Assembly (NCBI RefSeq): GCF_024172185.1
Contig: NZ_JAMZEC010000001.1
Span: forward strand, 2,542,001-2,606,000
DNA length: 64,000 nt
Reading direction: 5' to 3'
Origin: Nonomuraea roseoviolacea subsp. carminata
GTDB lineage: Bacteria > Actinomycetota > Actinomycetes > Streptosporangiales > Streptosporangiaceae
Positions 1-8,032 of this stretch are shown piece after piece; the stretch's first letter is position 1, and the number at the start of each line of letters is the position of its first letter. Below the pieces are notes generated by a model, which had not been told where the DNA came from, searched no databases, and was given only the letters and a program-made list of their open reading frames with translations. A program made the translations under genes and the position numbers.

Positions 1-6
1 GCGCCC

Positions 7-1605
7 GTGGTGGAGCTGCCGAACATCTGGGACGACCTGACCACCATCGGCGGCGGCGTCGAGGAGACGCTGAAACGACTCCAGGCGGTCCTGGACGGCG
101 GTGAGGGCATCGCCAGGCGGATGGGCGAGTTCGCGGCCGTCATGGCGCAGCTCGGCTCCAGCATGGAGGCCGCGGCGAGCCGGTTCACCCGGCTCGACAG
201 GTCGCTCGCCGAGCTGACGGCGCGTACGGACCGGGTCGAAAGCCTGGTGGCCGGCCTGTCGGACGGGCTGTCCGCGGGGCTGTCGGACGGCCTGGACGAC
301 CGGCTGTCCGCCGCCGCCGAGCAGGCCGGCGCCCGGGCCGCCGCGGTCGGCGAGCAGGTCAACGCGCACGTGGACGCCGTCGCCGAGCGGCTGACCGCGC
401 ACGTGGACATCCTCACGGGCCAGGTGAGCGCCGTGACCGACCGGCTCACGACCGCCGAGCAGCGGCTGGCGGCGCGGCTGGAGGAGACGCGGCAGGAGCT
501 CGCCGCGAGCCTGGAGGAGACCCAGCAGCACGTCTCGGTCCGCCTGGAGGAGACCCAGCAGCAGGTGGCCGGGCGGCTCGACGAGCTCGACGCGCGCATG
601 GAGGGGGTCGAGAGCCGCCTGGGCGGGGTCGACTCCCGGCTGGGGGCGGTGGACAAGCGGATCGTCTCGCTGGACGGCCAGCTCGGCGCCCTGGACGGCC
701 GGGTGGACGGCCGCTTCACCACGCTCGACGGCCGCCTGAGCACGCTCGACGAGCGCGCGGCGGCCGCCGGTGAGCTGCTGGGCGGCGTGGACGGCCGCGT
801 GGCCGCGATGGAGCAGCGGGTGGCCGGCATGGACCAGCGGGTGGCGGCGGTGGACCAGCACCTCGGCGAGAGCTCGACCCGCAACGAGGCCCGCTTCAAC
901 CACCTCGACAACGACCTGGAGTCGCTGGACGAGCGGCTGAACGAGGTCGAGGAGCACCTGACGACCCGCTTCGACGCCGTGGACAGCACGGTGACGGGCC
1001 GGTTCACGACCGTCGACACGAAGCTGGCGGCCGGGTTCGACGGGGTCACGGGCCGGCTCGACCGCAGCGACAGCGCCATGGCCGCGCACTTCGCCACGGT
1101 CGACGCCAACCTGTCGGCCCGCTTCGACACGATGGACGGGCGCCTGCAGACGGTGGACGGGCTCGCCGGCCGCCTCGACGCCGTGGACACCGGACTGGCG
1201 GCGAGGTTCGACCAGGTGGGCACGAGCATCCAGAGCAGCATGCAGGCCCGCTTCGACGGCGTGGAGCGGCACCTGAGCGACCTGTCCACCCGCGCCGAGC
1301 AGTCGGGCGAGCAGCTGGAGACGGTGGACGACCACCTGGAGGCGGTCAACCAGCGGGTGAGCCAGCTCCCGGTGACGCTCGGGATCGGCGAGCGGATCGA
1401 GGAGGCGATCGCCGCCCGCTCGGCCGAGGAGGCCGAGCGGCTCGCGTCGGCGGCGGGCGCGCTCACGGAGCTGGTGCAGGCGCGGCCCGACCGCGAGGAG
1501 CTCAACCGCACCGCGAGCGACCTCACCAAGCGCCTCGGCTCGCTGGAGGAGACCATGCTCGCGCTGGCCGAGGCGCTCCTGCGTCCCACCCGGTCCAAGG
1601 ACTGA
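7..1605 (+). CDS. Long coiled-coil protein with heptad-type repeats (hypothetical)
   Basis: Predicted 532-aa soluble protein without signal peptide or membrane segment. Nearly all of residues 20-460 consists of repeated seven-residue units such as LDGRLST, VDGRVAA and RFTTVDT, with hydrophobic residues at spacings typical of extended coiled coils. It resembles the apolipoprotein/tropomyosin-like coiled-coil proteins of actinobacteria, so a scaffold or cytoskeletal role is possible, but nothing here fixes a function. The reading frame is open to the window edge, so the GTG at 7 may not be the true start and the protein may be longer. It converges on tsaD. Confidence 0.7.
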   Translation: MVELPNIWDDLTTIGGGVEETLKRLQAVLDGGEGIARRMGEFAAVMAQLGSSMEAAASRFTRLDRSLAELTARTDRVESLVAGLSDGLSAGLSDGLDDRLSAAAEQAGARAAAVGEQVNAHVDAVAERLTAHVDILTGQVSAVTDRLTTAEQRLAARLEETRQELAASLEETQQHVSVRLEETQQQVAGRLDELDARMEGVESRLGGVDSRLGAVDKRIVSLDGQLGALDGRVDGRFTTLDGRLSTLDERAAAAGELLGGVDGRVAAMEQRVAGMDQRVAAVDQHLGESSTRNEARFNHLDNDLESLDERLNEVEEHLTTRFDAVDSTVTGRFTTVDTKLAAGFDGVTGRLDRSDSAMAAHFATVDANLSARFDTMDGRLQTVDGLAGRLDAVDTGLAARFDQVGTSIQSSMQARFDGVERHLSDLSTRAEQSGEQLETVDDHLEAVNQRVSQLPVTLGIGERIEEAIAARSAEEAERLASAAGALTELVQARPDREELNRTASDLTKRLGSLEETMLALAEALLRPTRSKD

Positions 1606-1610
1606 TCTTC

Positions 1611-1682
1611 TGTTACGGCACAGCCGACGTCGGCTCGCCTCTGTCGCCGGTCTTTTGGATGTGTTACGGCACGGCCGACGTC
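1611..1682. repeat. Imperfect 21-bp direct repeat, 51 bp apart
   Basis: The word tgttacggcacRgccgacgtc occurs at 1611-1631 and 1662-1682. Each copy is followed by related sequence containing a gacgtcgg core and a ctgt..ccggtc tail. It lies just after the coiled-coil gene in the 280-bp convergent gap before tsaD. No coding potential is seen here; the rest of the gap holds the tsaD terminator. Confidence 0.6.
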
Positions 1683-1843
1683 ACGCGCACGCGCCGACGT
1701 CGGTTGCCGTCTGTCATGGCCGGTCGTGAGGGCTCACGGGGTGCTCGCCGTGACGGCGCGCATCCTCGGCCGCCCACGTGGTTCCGACGCGGGCCCGCGC
1801 CCGACACGGACGCCCCACCGGGAAGCCGGCCGGACGCCTCGCA

Positions 1844-1874
1844 CGTGGGGCGCCACGGACAAGGGCGCCCCACG
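1844..1874 (-). terminator. Hairpin terminator downstream of tsaD
   Basis: Perfect 11-bp GC-rich stem (cgtggggcgcc / ggcgccccacg) with a 9-nt loop, 11 nt past the tsaD stop. There is no long U tract, as is common in actinobacteria. Confidence 0.7.
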
Positions 1875-1885
1875 CCCGGCATGCC

Positions 1886-2917
1886 TCAGACGTGGACCGT
1901 GGTGATCGGCATCGACGAGTCGGCCGGGATCTCCAGGGTCGAGGGGGTGATGCCCGCGGCGACCAGGTCGGAGCCCAGGGCGGCCACCATGGCGCCGTTG
2001 TCGGTGCACAGGCCGGGCCGCGGGACCCGCAGCCGCACCCCCGCCGCGTCGCAGCGCTCCTGGGCCAGGGCGCGCAGCCGCGAGTTGGCCGCCACGCCCC
2101 CGCCGATGAGCAGGTCGTGCACGTCGTACTTCCGGCAGGCCTGCAGCGCCTTGCGGGTCAGCACGTCCACCACGGCCTCCTGGAAGGAGGCGGCCACGTC
2201 GGGCACGTGGATGGACTCGCCGGCCGACTCGCGCGCCTCGACCCAGCGGGCCACGGCGGTCTTGAGGCCGGAGAACGAGAAGTCGAGCGTGCCGTCGTCG
2301 ATCTTGCCGCGCGGGAAGGCGACGGCCGTGCCGGAGCCCGAGGTGGCCGCCCGGTCGATGTGCGGGCCGCCGGGGAACGGCAGTCCGAGCACCCGCGCCA
2401 CCTTGTCGAACGCCTCGCCCGCCGCGTCGTCCACCGTCGAGCCGAGCGAGATCACGTCCTGGGCCACGTCGGGCACCAGCAGCAGCGACGAGTGGCCGCC
2501 CGAGACCAGCATGGCGATGCACGGCTTGGGCAGCGGGCCGTGTTCGAGCTGGTCGACGGCGACGTGCGCGGCCAGGTGGTTGACGCCGTAGAGCGGCACG
2601 CCGAGGCCGAGCGCGTAGGCCTTGGCCGCGGCGACGCCGACGAGCAGGGCTCCGGCCAGGCCGGGCCCGGCCGTCACGGCGATCGCGTCGATGTCGGAGA
2701 ACTTCAGACCGGCCTGCGCCAGCGCCGACTCCACGGTCGGCGTCATCGCCTCCAGGTGGGCCCGCGAGGCCACCTCGGGCACGACGCCGCCGAAGCGGGC
2801 GTGCTCGTCCATGCTGGACGCGATGGTGTTGGCCAGCAGCGTGTGGCCCCTGACGATGCCGACACCGGTCTCGTCGCAGGAGGTCTCGATGCCGAGGACC
2901 AGTGGTGCGTCAGCCAT
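1886..2917 (-). CDS. tsaD: tRNA N6-threonylcarbamoyladenosine (t6A37) transferase TsaD
   Basis: 343 aa, normal family length. TsaD transfers threonylcarbamoyl from TC-AMP to A37 of ANN-decoding tRNAs, working in the cytoplasm with TsaB and TsaE. The ASKHA fold is visible: an N-terminal ETSCDETG motif, metal ligands H114 and H118 in [26 protein letters not shown] and the C-terminal DNGAMVA motif. The start overlaps the end of rimI by 8 nt and it is last in a tsaB-rimI-tsaD operon. tsaE lies about 3.5 kb upstream on the same strand, so three t6A genes are in this window. Confidence 0.97.
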   Translation of the reverse strand: MADAPLVLGIETSCDETGVGIVRGHTLLANTIASSMDEHARFGGVVPEVASRAHLEAMTPTVESALAQAGLKFSDIDAIAVTAGPGLAGALLVGVAAAKAYALGLGVPLYGVNHLAAHVAVDQLEHGPLPKPCIAMLVSGGHSSLLLVPDVAQDVISLGSTVDDAAGEAFDKVARVLGLPFPGGPHIDRAATSGSGTAVAFPRGKIDDGTLDFSFSGLKTAVARWVEARESAGESIHVPDVAASFQEAVVDVLTRKALQACRKYDVHDLLIGGGVAANSRLRALAQERCDAAGVRLRVPRPGLCTDNGAMVAALGSDLVAAGITPSTLEIPADSSMPITTVHV

Positions 2918-3356
2918 CCAGCTTCTTCCTCATCATGATCGCGTCGGTGCCGTCGTCGTAGTAGCGGCGGCGGATGCCGATCTCCTCGAACCCGAAATGC
3001 TCGTACACGCCGCGGGCGCGCGGGTTGTCGTCGCGCACCTCCAGGAAGATCTCGCGGGCGCCGCGCCGGCGCGCCTCCCGCAGCAGCTCGGCCAGCATCG
3101 CGCCGCCGACACCCGTGCCCTGGTGGGCCTGGAGCACCGCGATGGTCTGCACGTCGGCCTGGTCGGCCGCGGCGGCCAGGCCCGCGTAGCCGACGATGAC
3201 CTCGTCGACCAGCGCCACGACGTAGTGGCGGGTGCGCGGCTGATCGGCCAGCTCGCCGCGCATCATGCCCTCGCTCCACGCGTCGTGCGGGAAGGTCGCC
3301 CGTTCGATCGCCATGACCGCGGGCAGGTCGCCCTCGGTCATCTGCCGGAGCCTCAC
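2910..3356 (-). CDS. rimI: Ribosomal protein S18-alanine N-acetyltransferase RimI (GNAT)
   Basis: 148-aa GNAT acetyltransferase. The acetyl-CoA binding motif A is visible around residues 70-85 as [15 protein letters not shown], followed by the motif-B region [22 protein letters not shown] that is typical of RimI. By family knowledge it acetylates the N-terminus of S18, and actinobacterial RimI can have wider specificity. It overlaps tsaB by 4 nt and tsaD by 8 nt, the usual tsaB-rimI-tsaD order, so translation is probably coupled. Confidence 0.92.
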   Translation of the reverse strand: MRLRQMTEGDLPAVMAIERATFPHDAWSEGMMRGELADQPRTRHYVVALVDEVIVGYAGLAAAADQADVQTIAVLQAHQGTGVGGAMLAELLREARRRGAREIFLEVRDDNPRARGVYEHFGFEEIGIRRRYYDDGTDAIMMRKKLDG

Positions 3357-3997
3357 GCCGTCACCCGCTTGGGCGCGCCGGGCACCACCGCGTCGGGGCG
3401 GCGCAGGTAGATCGGGCGGGCCGGGTCGAGCGGGGCGCCGGCGGCCAGGCGTTCGACGGCGAGGCCGGCCAGGGCGCCCGCGTAGGGGTAGGGCGGGTCG
3501 AGCGGCTCGCCGAGCGCGTCGGGGTAGAGGACGGCGCCCGCCCCGGCGACCGGCAGGCCCTCGACGGGCACGTCGGCGGGCCGGTCGACGGCCGGACCGC
3601 TCACGCGGGTGCGCCGGTCGGCGTACCGGGCCCAGAACACCTCCTTGCGCCGCGCGTCGGTGGCCGCGATGAACGGCTCGTCGCGACCGCTGCCGTAGGC
3701 GACGGCGTCGAGGGTGCAGATCCCGTACGCGGGGATCGCGAGGGTGGTGGCCAGCGCCTGCGCGGTCATCAGCCCGACGCGCAGCCCGGTGTACGGGCCG
3801 GGGCCGCTGCCCGCGACGACGGCGGTGACGTCGCGCAGCGCCGCGCCCGCCTCGGCGAGGACGGTCTGGATGGTGGGCGCCAGCAGCTCACCGTGGCGCC
3901 GGGCGTCGATCGTCGTCGACTCGGCGAGAACCCGATCGCCGTCGTGGAGCGCGGCGGTGACCGCAGGAGTCGCGGTGTCAAAGGCCAGGACCAGCAC
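3353..3997 (-). CDS. tsaB: tRNA t6A biosynthesis protein TsaB
   Basis: 214 aa. TsaB is the catalytically inactive ASKHA partner that scaffolds TsaD and TsaE. The N-terminus MLVLAFDTATPAV and the SGPGPYTGLRVGL motif near residue 66 are diagnostic. It is first in the tsaB-rimI-tsaD operon. The GTG start at 3997 has no good Shine-Dalgarno sequence but lies 8 nt after a TAGGCT -10 element, so a leaderless mRNA is likely. Confidence 0.95.
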   Translation of the reverse strand: MLVLAFDTATPAVTAALHDGDRVLAESTTIDARRHGELLAPTIQTVLAEAGAALRDVTAVVAGSGPGPYTGLRVGLMTAQALATTLAIPAYGICTLDAVAYGSGRDEPFIAATDARRKEVFWARYADRRTRVSGPAVDRPADVPVEGLPVAGAGAVLYPDALGEPLDPPYPYAGALAGLAVERLAAGAPLDPARPIYLRRPDAVVPGAPKRVTA

Positions 3998-4005
3998 GAC
4001 TGCTT

Positions 4006-4011
4006 AGCCTA
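4006..4011 (-). promoter_or_regulatory. -10 element of tsaB (leaderless type)
   Basis: TAGGCT on the minus strand fits actinobacterial TANNNT. It ends 8 nt before the GTG of tsaB, so transcription would begin at or next to the start codon. No clear -35 is seen. The rest of the 101-bp gap has nothing else recognisable. Confidence 0.55.
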
Positions 4012-4098
4012 CCCGCCACCCGGCTCACACCTGGCCGCTCACCCGATTCCGCACGCCCCGCTTCTCCTCCCACGTGAGCGCCGGAGGCGCCGGAGGCG

Positions 4099-5028
4099 TC
4101 ACGCCCAGCCGGTGCGGCGTCTGAGCCAGTCCAGCGCCACCGTGCCCTGCGCCCGCTGGAACGCCCGCAGCGTGGGCAGCCCCGGCGGATCCGGCTGCCG
4201 GCCCTGCCGGACGAAATAGCCGGTCATCGCGGCGACCACCGCCGTGATCGCCGGATCCGGATCGGTGACCAGCTCGTACGGCATCGGCCCGCCCTGCATG
4301 CCGACCGACGGCAGCATGCACACCCGGTCGAACCACGGCGCCCCGACGCACGCCCACGGCCAGTCCACGACGTAGACCCGGTCGCCGGAGAGCAGGATGT
4401 TGTCGGCCCGCAGGTCGGAGTGGAGGAGCGTGTCGCCGGCGGCGGCCTCGCCCCAGCCGGACTCCAGCTCGGCCAGCCGGTCGAGGTGGCGCAGCGCCCA
4501 CGGGTCGAGGCCGGTGACGTCCTCCTCCACGAGCCTGCGCCAGCCCCGGAAGGAGTCGGCGGACGCCTCCGCGACGGACGGCGCGGCCACGGGCGCGGGC
4601 GTCAGCGCGGCCGACATCCGGTCGACGGCCGCGAGCACCAGGTCCAGCTCGTCGCGCCGCCACGGCATCGCCGGGTGGCGGCCCTCGACGTCCTCGAAGA
4701 CGAGCACCACCCACCCCTCGGCCTCGAACGTGGTCAGCAGCCGGGGCGCGGGCACCGAGGCGGGCAGGGCGGCGGCGATCACCGCCTCCGCGCGGTAGAG
4801 GCGCACGGACTCGGGGTTCGGCTCGGGGCCGACGGCCTTGACGAACGCGCGCCGTCCGGCGGCGGTGCGCAGGCGCACGGCCGCGGCCGGGGAGAAGCCG
4901 GTGTGCTGGGTGACGGCCTCGGTCACGGGCCCGCCGAGGAAGTCCTCGACCCCGGACCGGGCCGCCGGATGCACCTGCTCCCAGGGGACCCGGCTGCCGG
5001 TGGCGGGCGGATTGGTCTCCACGCTCAT
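4099..5028 (-). CDS. Aminoglycoside phosphotransferase-family kinase (APH fold)
   Basis: 309 aa, APH/choline-kinase fold. The catalytic loop is visible as LLHSDLRADNILL (Brenner motif, catalytic Asp), followed by YVVDWPWACVGAPWFD carrying the metal-binding Asp. An N-lobe Lys is in RAFVKAVG. The substrate cannot be predicted: the family includes antibiotic, homoserine, choline and macrolide kinases, and resistance should not be assumed. It lies between the sortase gene and the tsaB operon and is probably transcribed with neither. Confidence 0.85.
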   Translation of the reverse strand: MSVETNPPATGSRVPWEQVHPAARSGVEDFLGGPVTEAVTQHTGFSPAAAVRLRTAAGRRAFVKAVGPEPNPESVRLYRAEAVIAAALPASVPAPRLLTTFEAEGWVVLVFEDVEGRHPAMPWRRDELDLVLAAVDRMSAALTPAPVAAPSVAEASADSFRGWRRLVEEDVTGLDPWALRHLDRLAELESGWGEAAAGDTLLHSDLRADNILLSGDRVYVVDWPWACVGAPWFDRVCMLPSVGMQGGPMPYELVTDPDPAITAVVAAMTGYFVRQGRQPDPPGLPTLRAFQRAQGTVALDWLRRRTGWA

Positions 5029-5074
5029 GTCCCCATCATCCCGATCGCCGCAACCGGTTTCGGGGCGCGGGCGG

Positions 5075-5611
5075 TCAGGCGCGGGAGGCGTAGACGATGA
5101 TGTTGTCGATGTACTCGCCCTTGGCGTAGTCGAACGTGCCCCCGCAGGTCACCAGCTTGAGCCCGTCGTCCACGTAGACCTTCTTGGCCGGGAAGTGGTC
5201 CTTGTGGACCTGCTCGACGGCCTCCACCTTGTACCTGGCGACCTTGCCGTCGCTGCGCTCCACCTTCACGAGCTCGCCCTTGCGCATCTTGCGCAGCTTG
5301 TAGAACACGGCGGGCGCGGTCTTGGTGTCGACGTGGCCCACGATCACCGAGGCGCCCTTCTCGCCGGGGACGGCGCTGCCGCTGTACCAGCCGGCGACCT
5401 TGGGCTTCTCGAACGGTGGCAGCTCCACCTCGCCGTCCTCGGTCAGCCCGAGCTTCATCAGCGGGGCCTCGACGTCGATGGACGGGATGTCGATGCTCTC
5501 GGGCACCACCTTCGCGGCGGCCTGCTGGGTGCCGAGCTGGGTCTTGCCGAACATGACCAGCAGGAGTCCCGTGGCGGCCCCGGCGAGCACCACGCGTCCC
5601 GGACGTGCCAT
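5075..5611 (-). CDS. Class F sortase (cysteine transpeptidase)
   Basis: 178 aa. An N-terminal membrane anchor (about residues 6-21) precedes an extracytoplasmic sortase barrel. The catalytic His is H93 in VIVGHVD and the Cys is C156 in LKLVTCGG. The C-terminal IDNIIVYASR segment is typical of class F, with R177 as a candidate active-site Arg. It starts 13 nt after the upstream membrane-tailed protein, which is a candidate substrate, so the two are very likely co-transcribed. Class F sortases attach proteins to the actinobacterial wall, but their preferred signals are poorly known. Confidence 0.9.
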   Translation of the reverse strand: MARPGRVVLAGAATGLLLVMFGKTQLGTQQAAAKVVPESIDIPSIDVEAPLMKLGLTEDGEVELPPFEKPKVAGWYSGSAVPGEKGASVIVGHVDTKTAPAVFYKLRKMRKGELVKVERSDGKVARYKVEAVEQVHKDHFPAKKVYVDDGLKLVTCGGTFDYAKGEYIDNIIVYASRA

Positions 5612-5624
5612 GGCGTCGTCCTCG

Positions 5625-6284
5625 TCAGGCCCGGCTGCGGCGCTTGACCGCGATCCCGACGCCGGCGGCCAGGACGAGCCCGAGCACGATCCCGGCGGGG
5701 GCGAGCGGCAGCCCGGAGTCGTCGTCCACGTCCTTGCCGAAGGTGCCGCCGCCGCCCGCGCGCGGGGCCCGGGTGGGCACGTCGCTGGGCAGCGGCTCGG
5801 CCCGGACGACGCGCAGGGTGGCGCGGCCGGTGTCGTTGGTGCCGTCGCACTTGACGTCCACGCGGTAGGAGCCGCGCGCGATCGTGCCGGACACCTGGGC
5901 CTCGCCCCGCACCCACGGGCCGGGGCTGGGCGTGCTGGTGGTGTTGGGGCCGGGGGTCGGGACGGCCGGGTTGAGCGGCACGCCGCTGACGAACGCCCGC
6001 GAGGTGGCGGTGCCGGTGTGGGCGGGACCGCCGGTCGGCACGGGGCAGTTGGCGAGGATCCAGACCCGCGACGTCTCGCCGGCGGTGACCCGGTCGGGGT
6101 TGAGCTCGACCTTGATGGAGGCGCGGGCGGCGACCGTGGCCGTCGCGGTGGCGGTGCTCGTGGCGGTCGTGGTGGCCGTGGCCGTCGGTGTGGTCGTGGG
6201 TCCGCTGTCGGCCTGGGCCGAGCAGCCCAGCGCGCCGATCATCAGGATGGCTCCCGCGGACGCGAGTCGTCTGACACCGAGCAC
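5625..6284 (-). CDS. Exported protein with C-terminal membrane tail, candidate sortase F substrate
   Basis: About 219 aa when started at the GTG at 6284 (the frame stays open upstream to 6401). The start was chosen because it gives a normal signal peptide: two Arg, a hydrophobic stretch, then GALGC (lipobox-like) or AQA cleavage. A Thr/Ala-rich linker, a beta-rich domain with two Cys and a Pro-rich stalk follow. The end is LPLAP, then a hydrophobic segment and the basic tail KRRSRA, laid out like a sorting signal although LPXTG is absent. It is 13 nt upstream of the sortase gene. Function unknown. Confidence 0.7.
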   Translation of the reverse strand: MLGVRRLASAGAILMIGALGCSAQADSGPTTTPTATATTTATSTATATATVAARASIKVELNPDRVTAGETSRVWILANCPVPTGGPAHTGTATSRAFVSGVPLNPAVPTPGPNTTSTPSPGPWVRGEAQVSGTIARGSYRVDVKCDGTNDTGRATLRVVRAEPLPSDVPTRAPRAGGGGTFGKDVDDDSGLPLAPAGIVLGLVLAAGVGIAVKRRSRA

Positions 6285-6352
6285 CAGCGCACCCCACTTC
6301 GCCGTCTTGCACCAAGCATCCACCAAAAAGGTGGACGCTGCCCCTCCTGATA

Positions 6353-6367
6353 CCCAGAAATTCTGGG
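6353..6367. other. 15-bp palindrome in the tsaE / exported-protein spacer
   Basis: cccagaaattctggg is a perfect 7+1+7 palindrome in the 212-bp gap between the tsaE stop (6497) and the exported-protein start (6284). A 6-bp hairpin (tccacc-aaaaa-ggtgga, 6319-6335) lies closer to the gene. Either could be an operator or transcript hairpin for the sortase pair. Nothing else is recognised in the gap. Confidence 0.4.
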
Positions 6368-6496
6368 GGAATCCATCGCCAACGATCATGTTTTCCGTCA
6401 TCGGCGAGATACGTCAAGGGTGACAGCATTGCCGGGCGTTGACCCGCGTTTTACTCTTGTCGCCGCTCAACCGGCGTGTCGGGTCAGACGGTCGCG

Positions 6497-6949
6497 TCAG
6501 GCTGTCTCGCCGGACCAGCGCGCGCCGACTCCCCGCAGGGTCACGACGCGGGCGTCGTCGCCCGTCTCGCGGTCGATGTGGATCTCCAGGCGGTCCTCCG
6601 ACAGGCCCTCGACGAGCCCCTCGCCCCACTCGACGACGGTGACCGACTCCTCCAGCGAGGCGTCGAGGTCGAGGTCGTCCACCTCCAGGTCGCCGCCGAG
6701 CCGGTAGGCGTCGGCGTGGACCAGCGGCGGCCCCTGGCGCAGGGACGGGTGGACCCTGGCGATCACGAACGTCGGCGAGGTGATCGGGCCCCGCACCTTC
6801 AGGCCCTCGGCGATGCCCTGCACCAGCGTCGTCTTGCCGGCGCCCAGCGGCCCCGAAAGGACCACCAGGTCGCCGGGGCGCAGCCGGGCCGCCAGCCGGG
6901 CCCCGTACGCGCGCATGTCCTCGGCGGTCGGCAACCGCTCCGCGTTCAC
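6497..6949 (-). CDS. tsaE: tRNA t6A biosynthesis ATPase TsaE
   Basis: 150 aa. P-loop ATPase needed to recycle the TsaB-TsaD complex in t6A synthesis. Walker A is visible as GPLGAGKTTLVQG, followed by the family motifs SPTFVIARVH, HADAYRLGG and VVEWGEGL. The GTG start at 6949 was chosen because GGGGAG lies 5 nt upstream and it gives the usual length; the longer open frame into the hydrolase gene is a shadow. It is last in the acpS-nnr-alr-hydrolase-tsaE run, 17 nt after the hydrolase. Confidence 0.94.
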   Translation of the reverse strand: MNAERLPTAEDMRAYGARLAARLRPGDLVVLSGPLGAGKTTLVQGIAEGLKVRGPITSPTFVIARVHPSLRQGPPLVHADAYRLGGDLEVDDLDLDASLEESVTVVEWGEGLVEGLSEDRLEIHIDRETGDDARVVTLRGVGARWSGETA

Positions 6950-6966
6950 CGCGACTCCCCCACTTC

Positions 6967-8016
6967 CTACAACTCCACTCTCTTGATCAGGTCGCGCAGC
7001 ACGTCGTTGACCACGCCCGGCCGTTCGAGCTGGATCAGGTGGGAGGTGTCGGGCACCTCGGTCAGCTGGGCCTTGGGCAGGACGGCCGCGATGGCGCGGC
7101 TGTGGTCGGGCGGGGTCAGCCAGTCCTTGTCGCCGACGAGGATGGCGGTCGGGACGGGGTCGAGGACATGCAGCGCGGACAGCTTGTCGTGGTTCATCAG
7201 CGCCGGGTAGAAGTCGGCGATCACCTCGGTGGGCGTCGCCCTGATCATGGACTCGGCGAAGTCGACCAGGGTGGGGCTGACGTTCTTGGAGTCGCCGAAC
7301 CCGACGTAGCGGGTGATGAGGAACGCGATGTCGCTGCCCGCGTGGCGGGTGCGGTCGACGAGCGCGCCCCGGCGCCCCAGCATGGACACCGCGCCCGGCG
7401 CCACCTTGTGCACCACCTTGGACACCAGGGCGGGCAGGCCCAGCGTGATCTCGGCGAGCTTGCCCGCCGAGGTGCCGATCAGCGCCACGCCCTTGATCCG
7501 GTCGCCGAACAGCTCGGGACGGCGGTCGGCCAGCGCCATGATCGTCATGCCGCCCATGGAGTGGCCGACGAGGACGCACGGGCCGGGCACGAACCGTTCG
7601 AGCAGCTCGGCCAGGTCGTCGCCGAGCCGGTCGATCGAGGTGTCGTCGGCGGGGGCGCGCTCGGAGCGGCCGTGGGAGCGCTGGTCCCACGCCACGACCC
7701 GGTGGCTCTCGCGCAGGTCGCGGCGCTGGTAGTGCCAGGACTCCAGGTTGAGGCAGTAGCCGTGGCAGAAGACGACGGTCAGCGGCGCGTCCTCAGGCCC
7801 GTCGATCTCCACGTGCAGGGACACTCCGTCGGAGGTGGTGAGCGTGCGCTCCCGCCCCTTCAACTCGCCGAACGGCTCGGCCAGCTCGGCGTCGGGGCGC
7901 AACCTGATCCGGCCCACCGCGTAGCGTTTGGCCAGTGTCGCCGCCGCGACACCCGCCGAGGCGGCGCCGACGATGGCTCCGGCGATGCCGACCTTGCGAC
8001 GCGTCGTCGTGGTCAT
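6967..8016 (-). CDS. Alpha/beta hydrolase with N-terminal membrane anchor
   Basis: 349 aa. A basic N-terminus and an Ala-rich hydrophobic stretch (about residues 8-28) suggest a signal anchor. The hydrolase core shows the oxyanion region VVFCHGYCLN, nucleophile Ser in GHSMGG, acid Asp in VGDKDWLTPP and His in DTSHLIQLERP. The substrate is unknown; esterase or lipase activity is most likely. It sits between alr and tsaE, a common arrangement in actinobacteria, and is separated from each by under 20 nt. Confidence 0.85.
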   Translation of the reverse strand: MTTTTRRKVGIAGAIVGAASAGVAAATLAKRYAVGRIRLRPDAELAEPFGELKGRERTLTTSDGVSLHVEIDGPEDAPLTVVFCHGYCLNLESWHYQRRDLRESHRVVAWDQRSHGRSERAPADDTSIDRLGDDLAELLERFVPGPCVLVGHSMGGMTIMALADRRPELFGDRIKGVALIGTSAGKLAEITLGLPALVSKVVHKVAPGAVSMLGRRGALVDRTRHAGSDIAFLITRYVGFGDSKNVSPTLVDFAESMIRATPTEVIADFYPALMNHDKLSALHVLDPVPTAILVGDKDWLTPPDHSRAIAAVLPKAQLTEVPDTSHLIQLERPGVVNDVLRDLIKRVEL

Positions 8017-8032
8017 GTCCCCGCGCCCCCTC

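Noticed and set aside
4099..5028. Aminoglycoside resistance gene
   Set aside because: The APH fold is shared by many kinases; nothing in sequence or context supports resistance.
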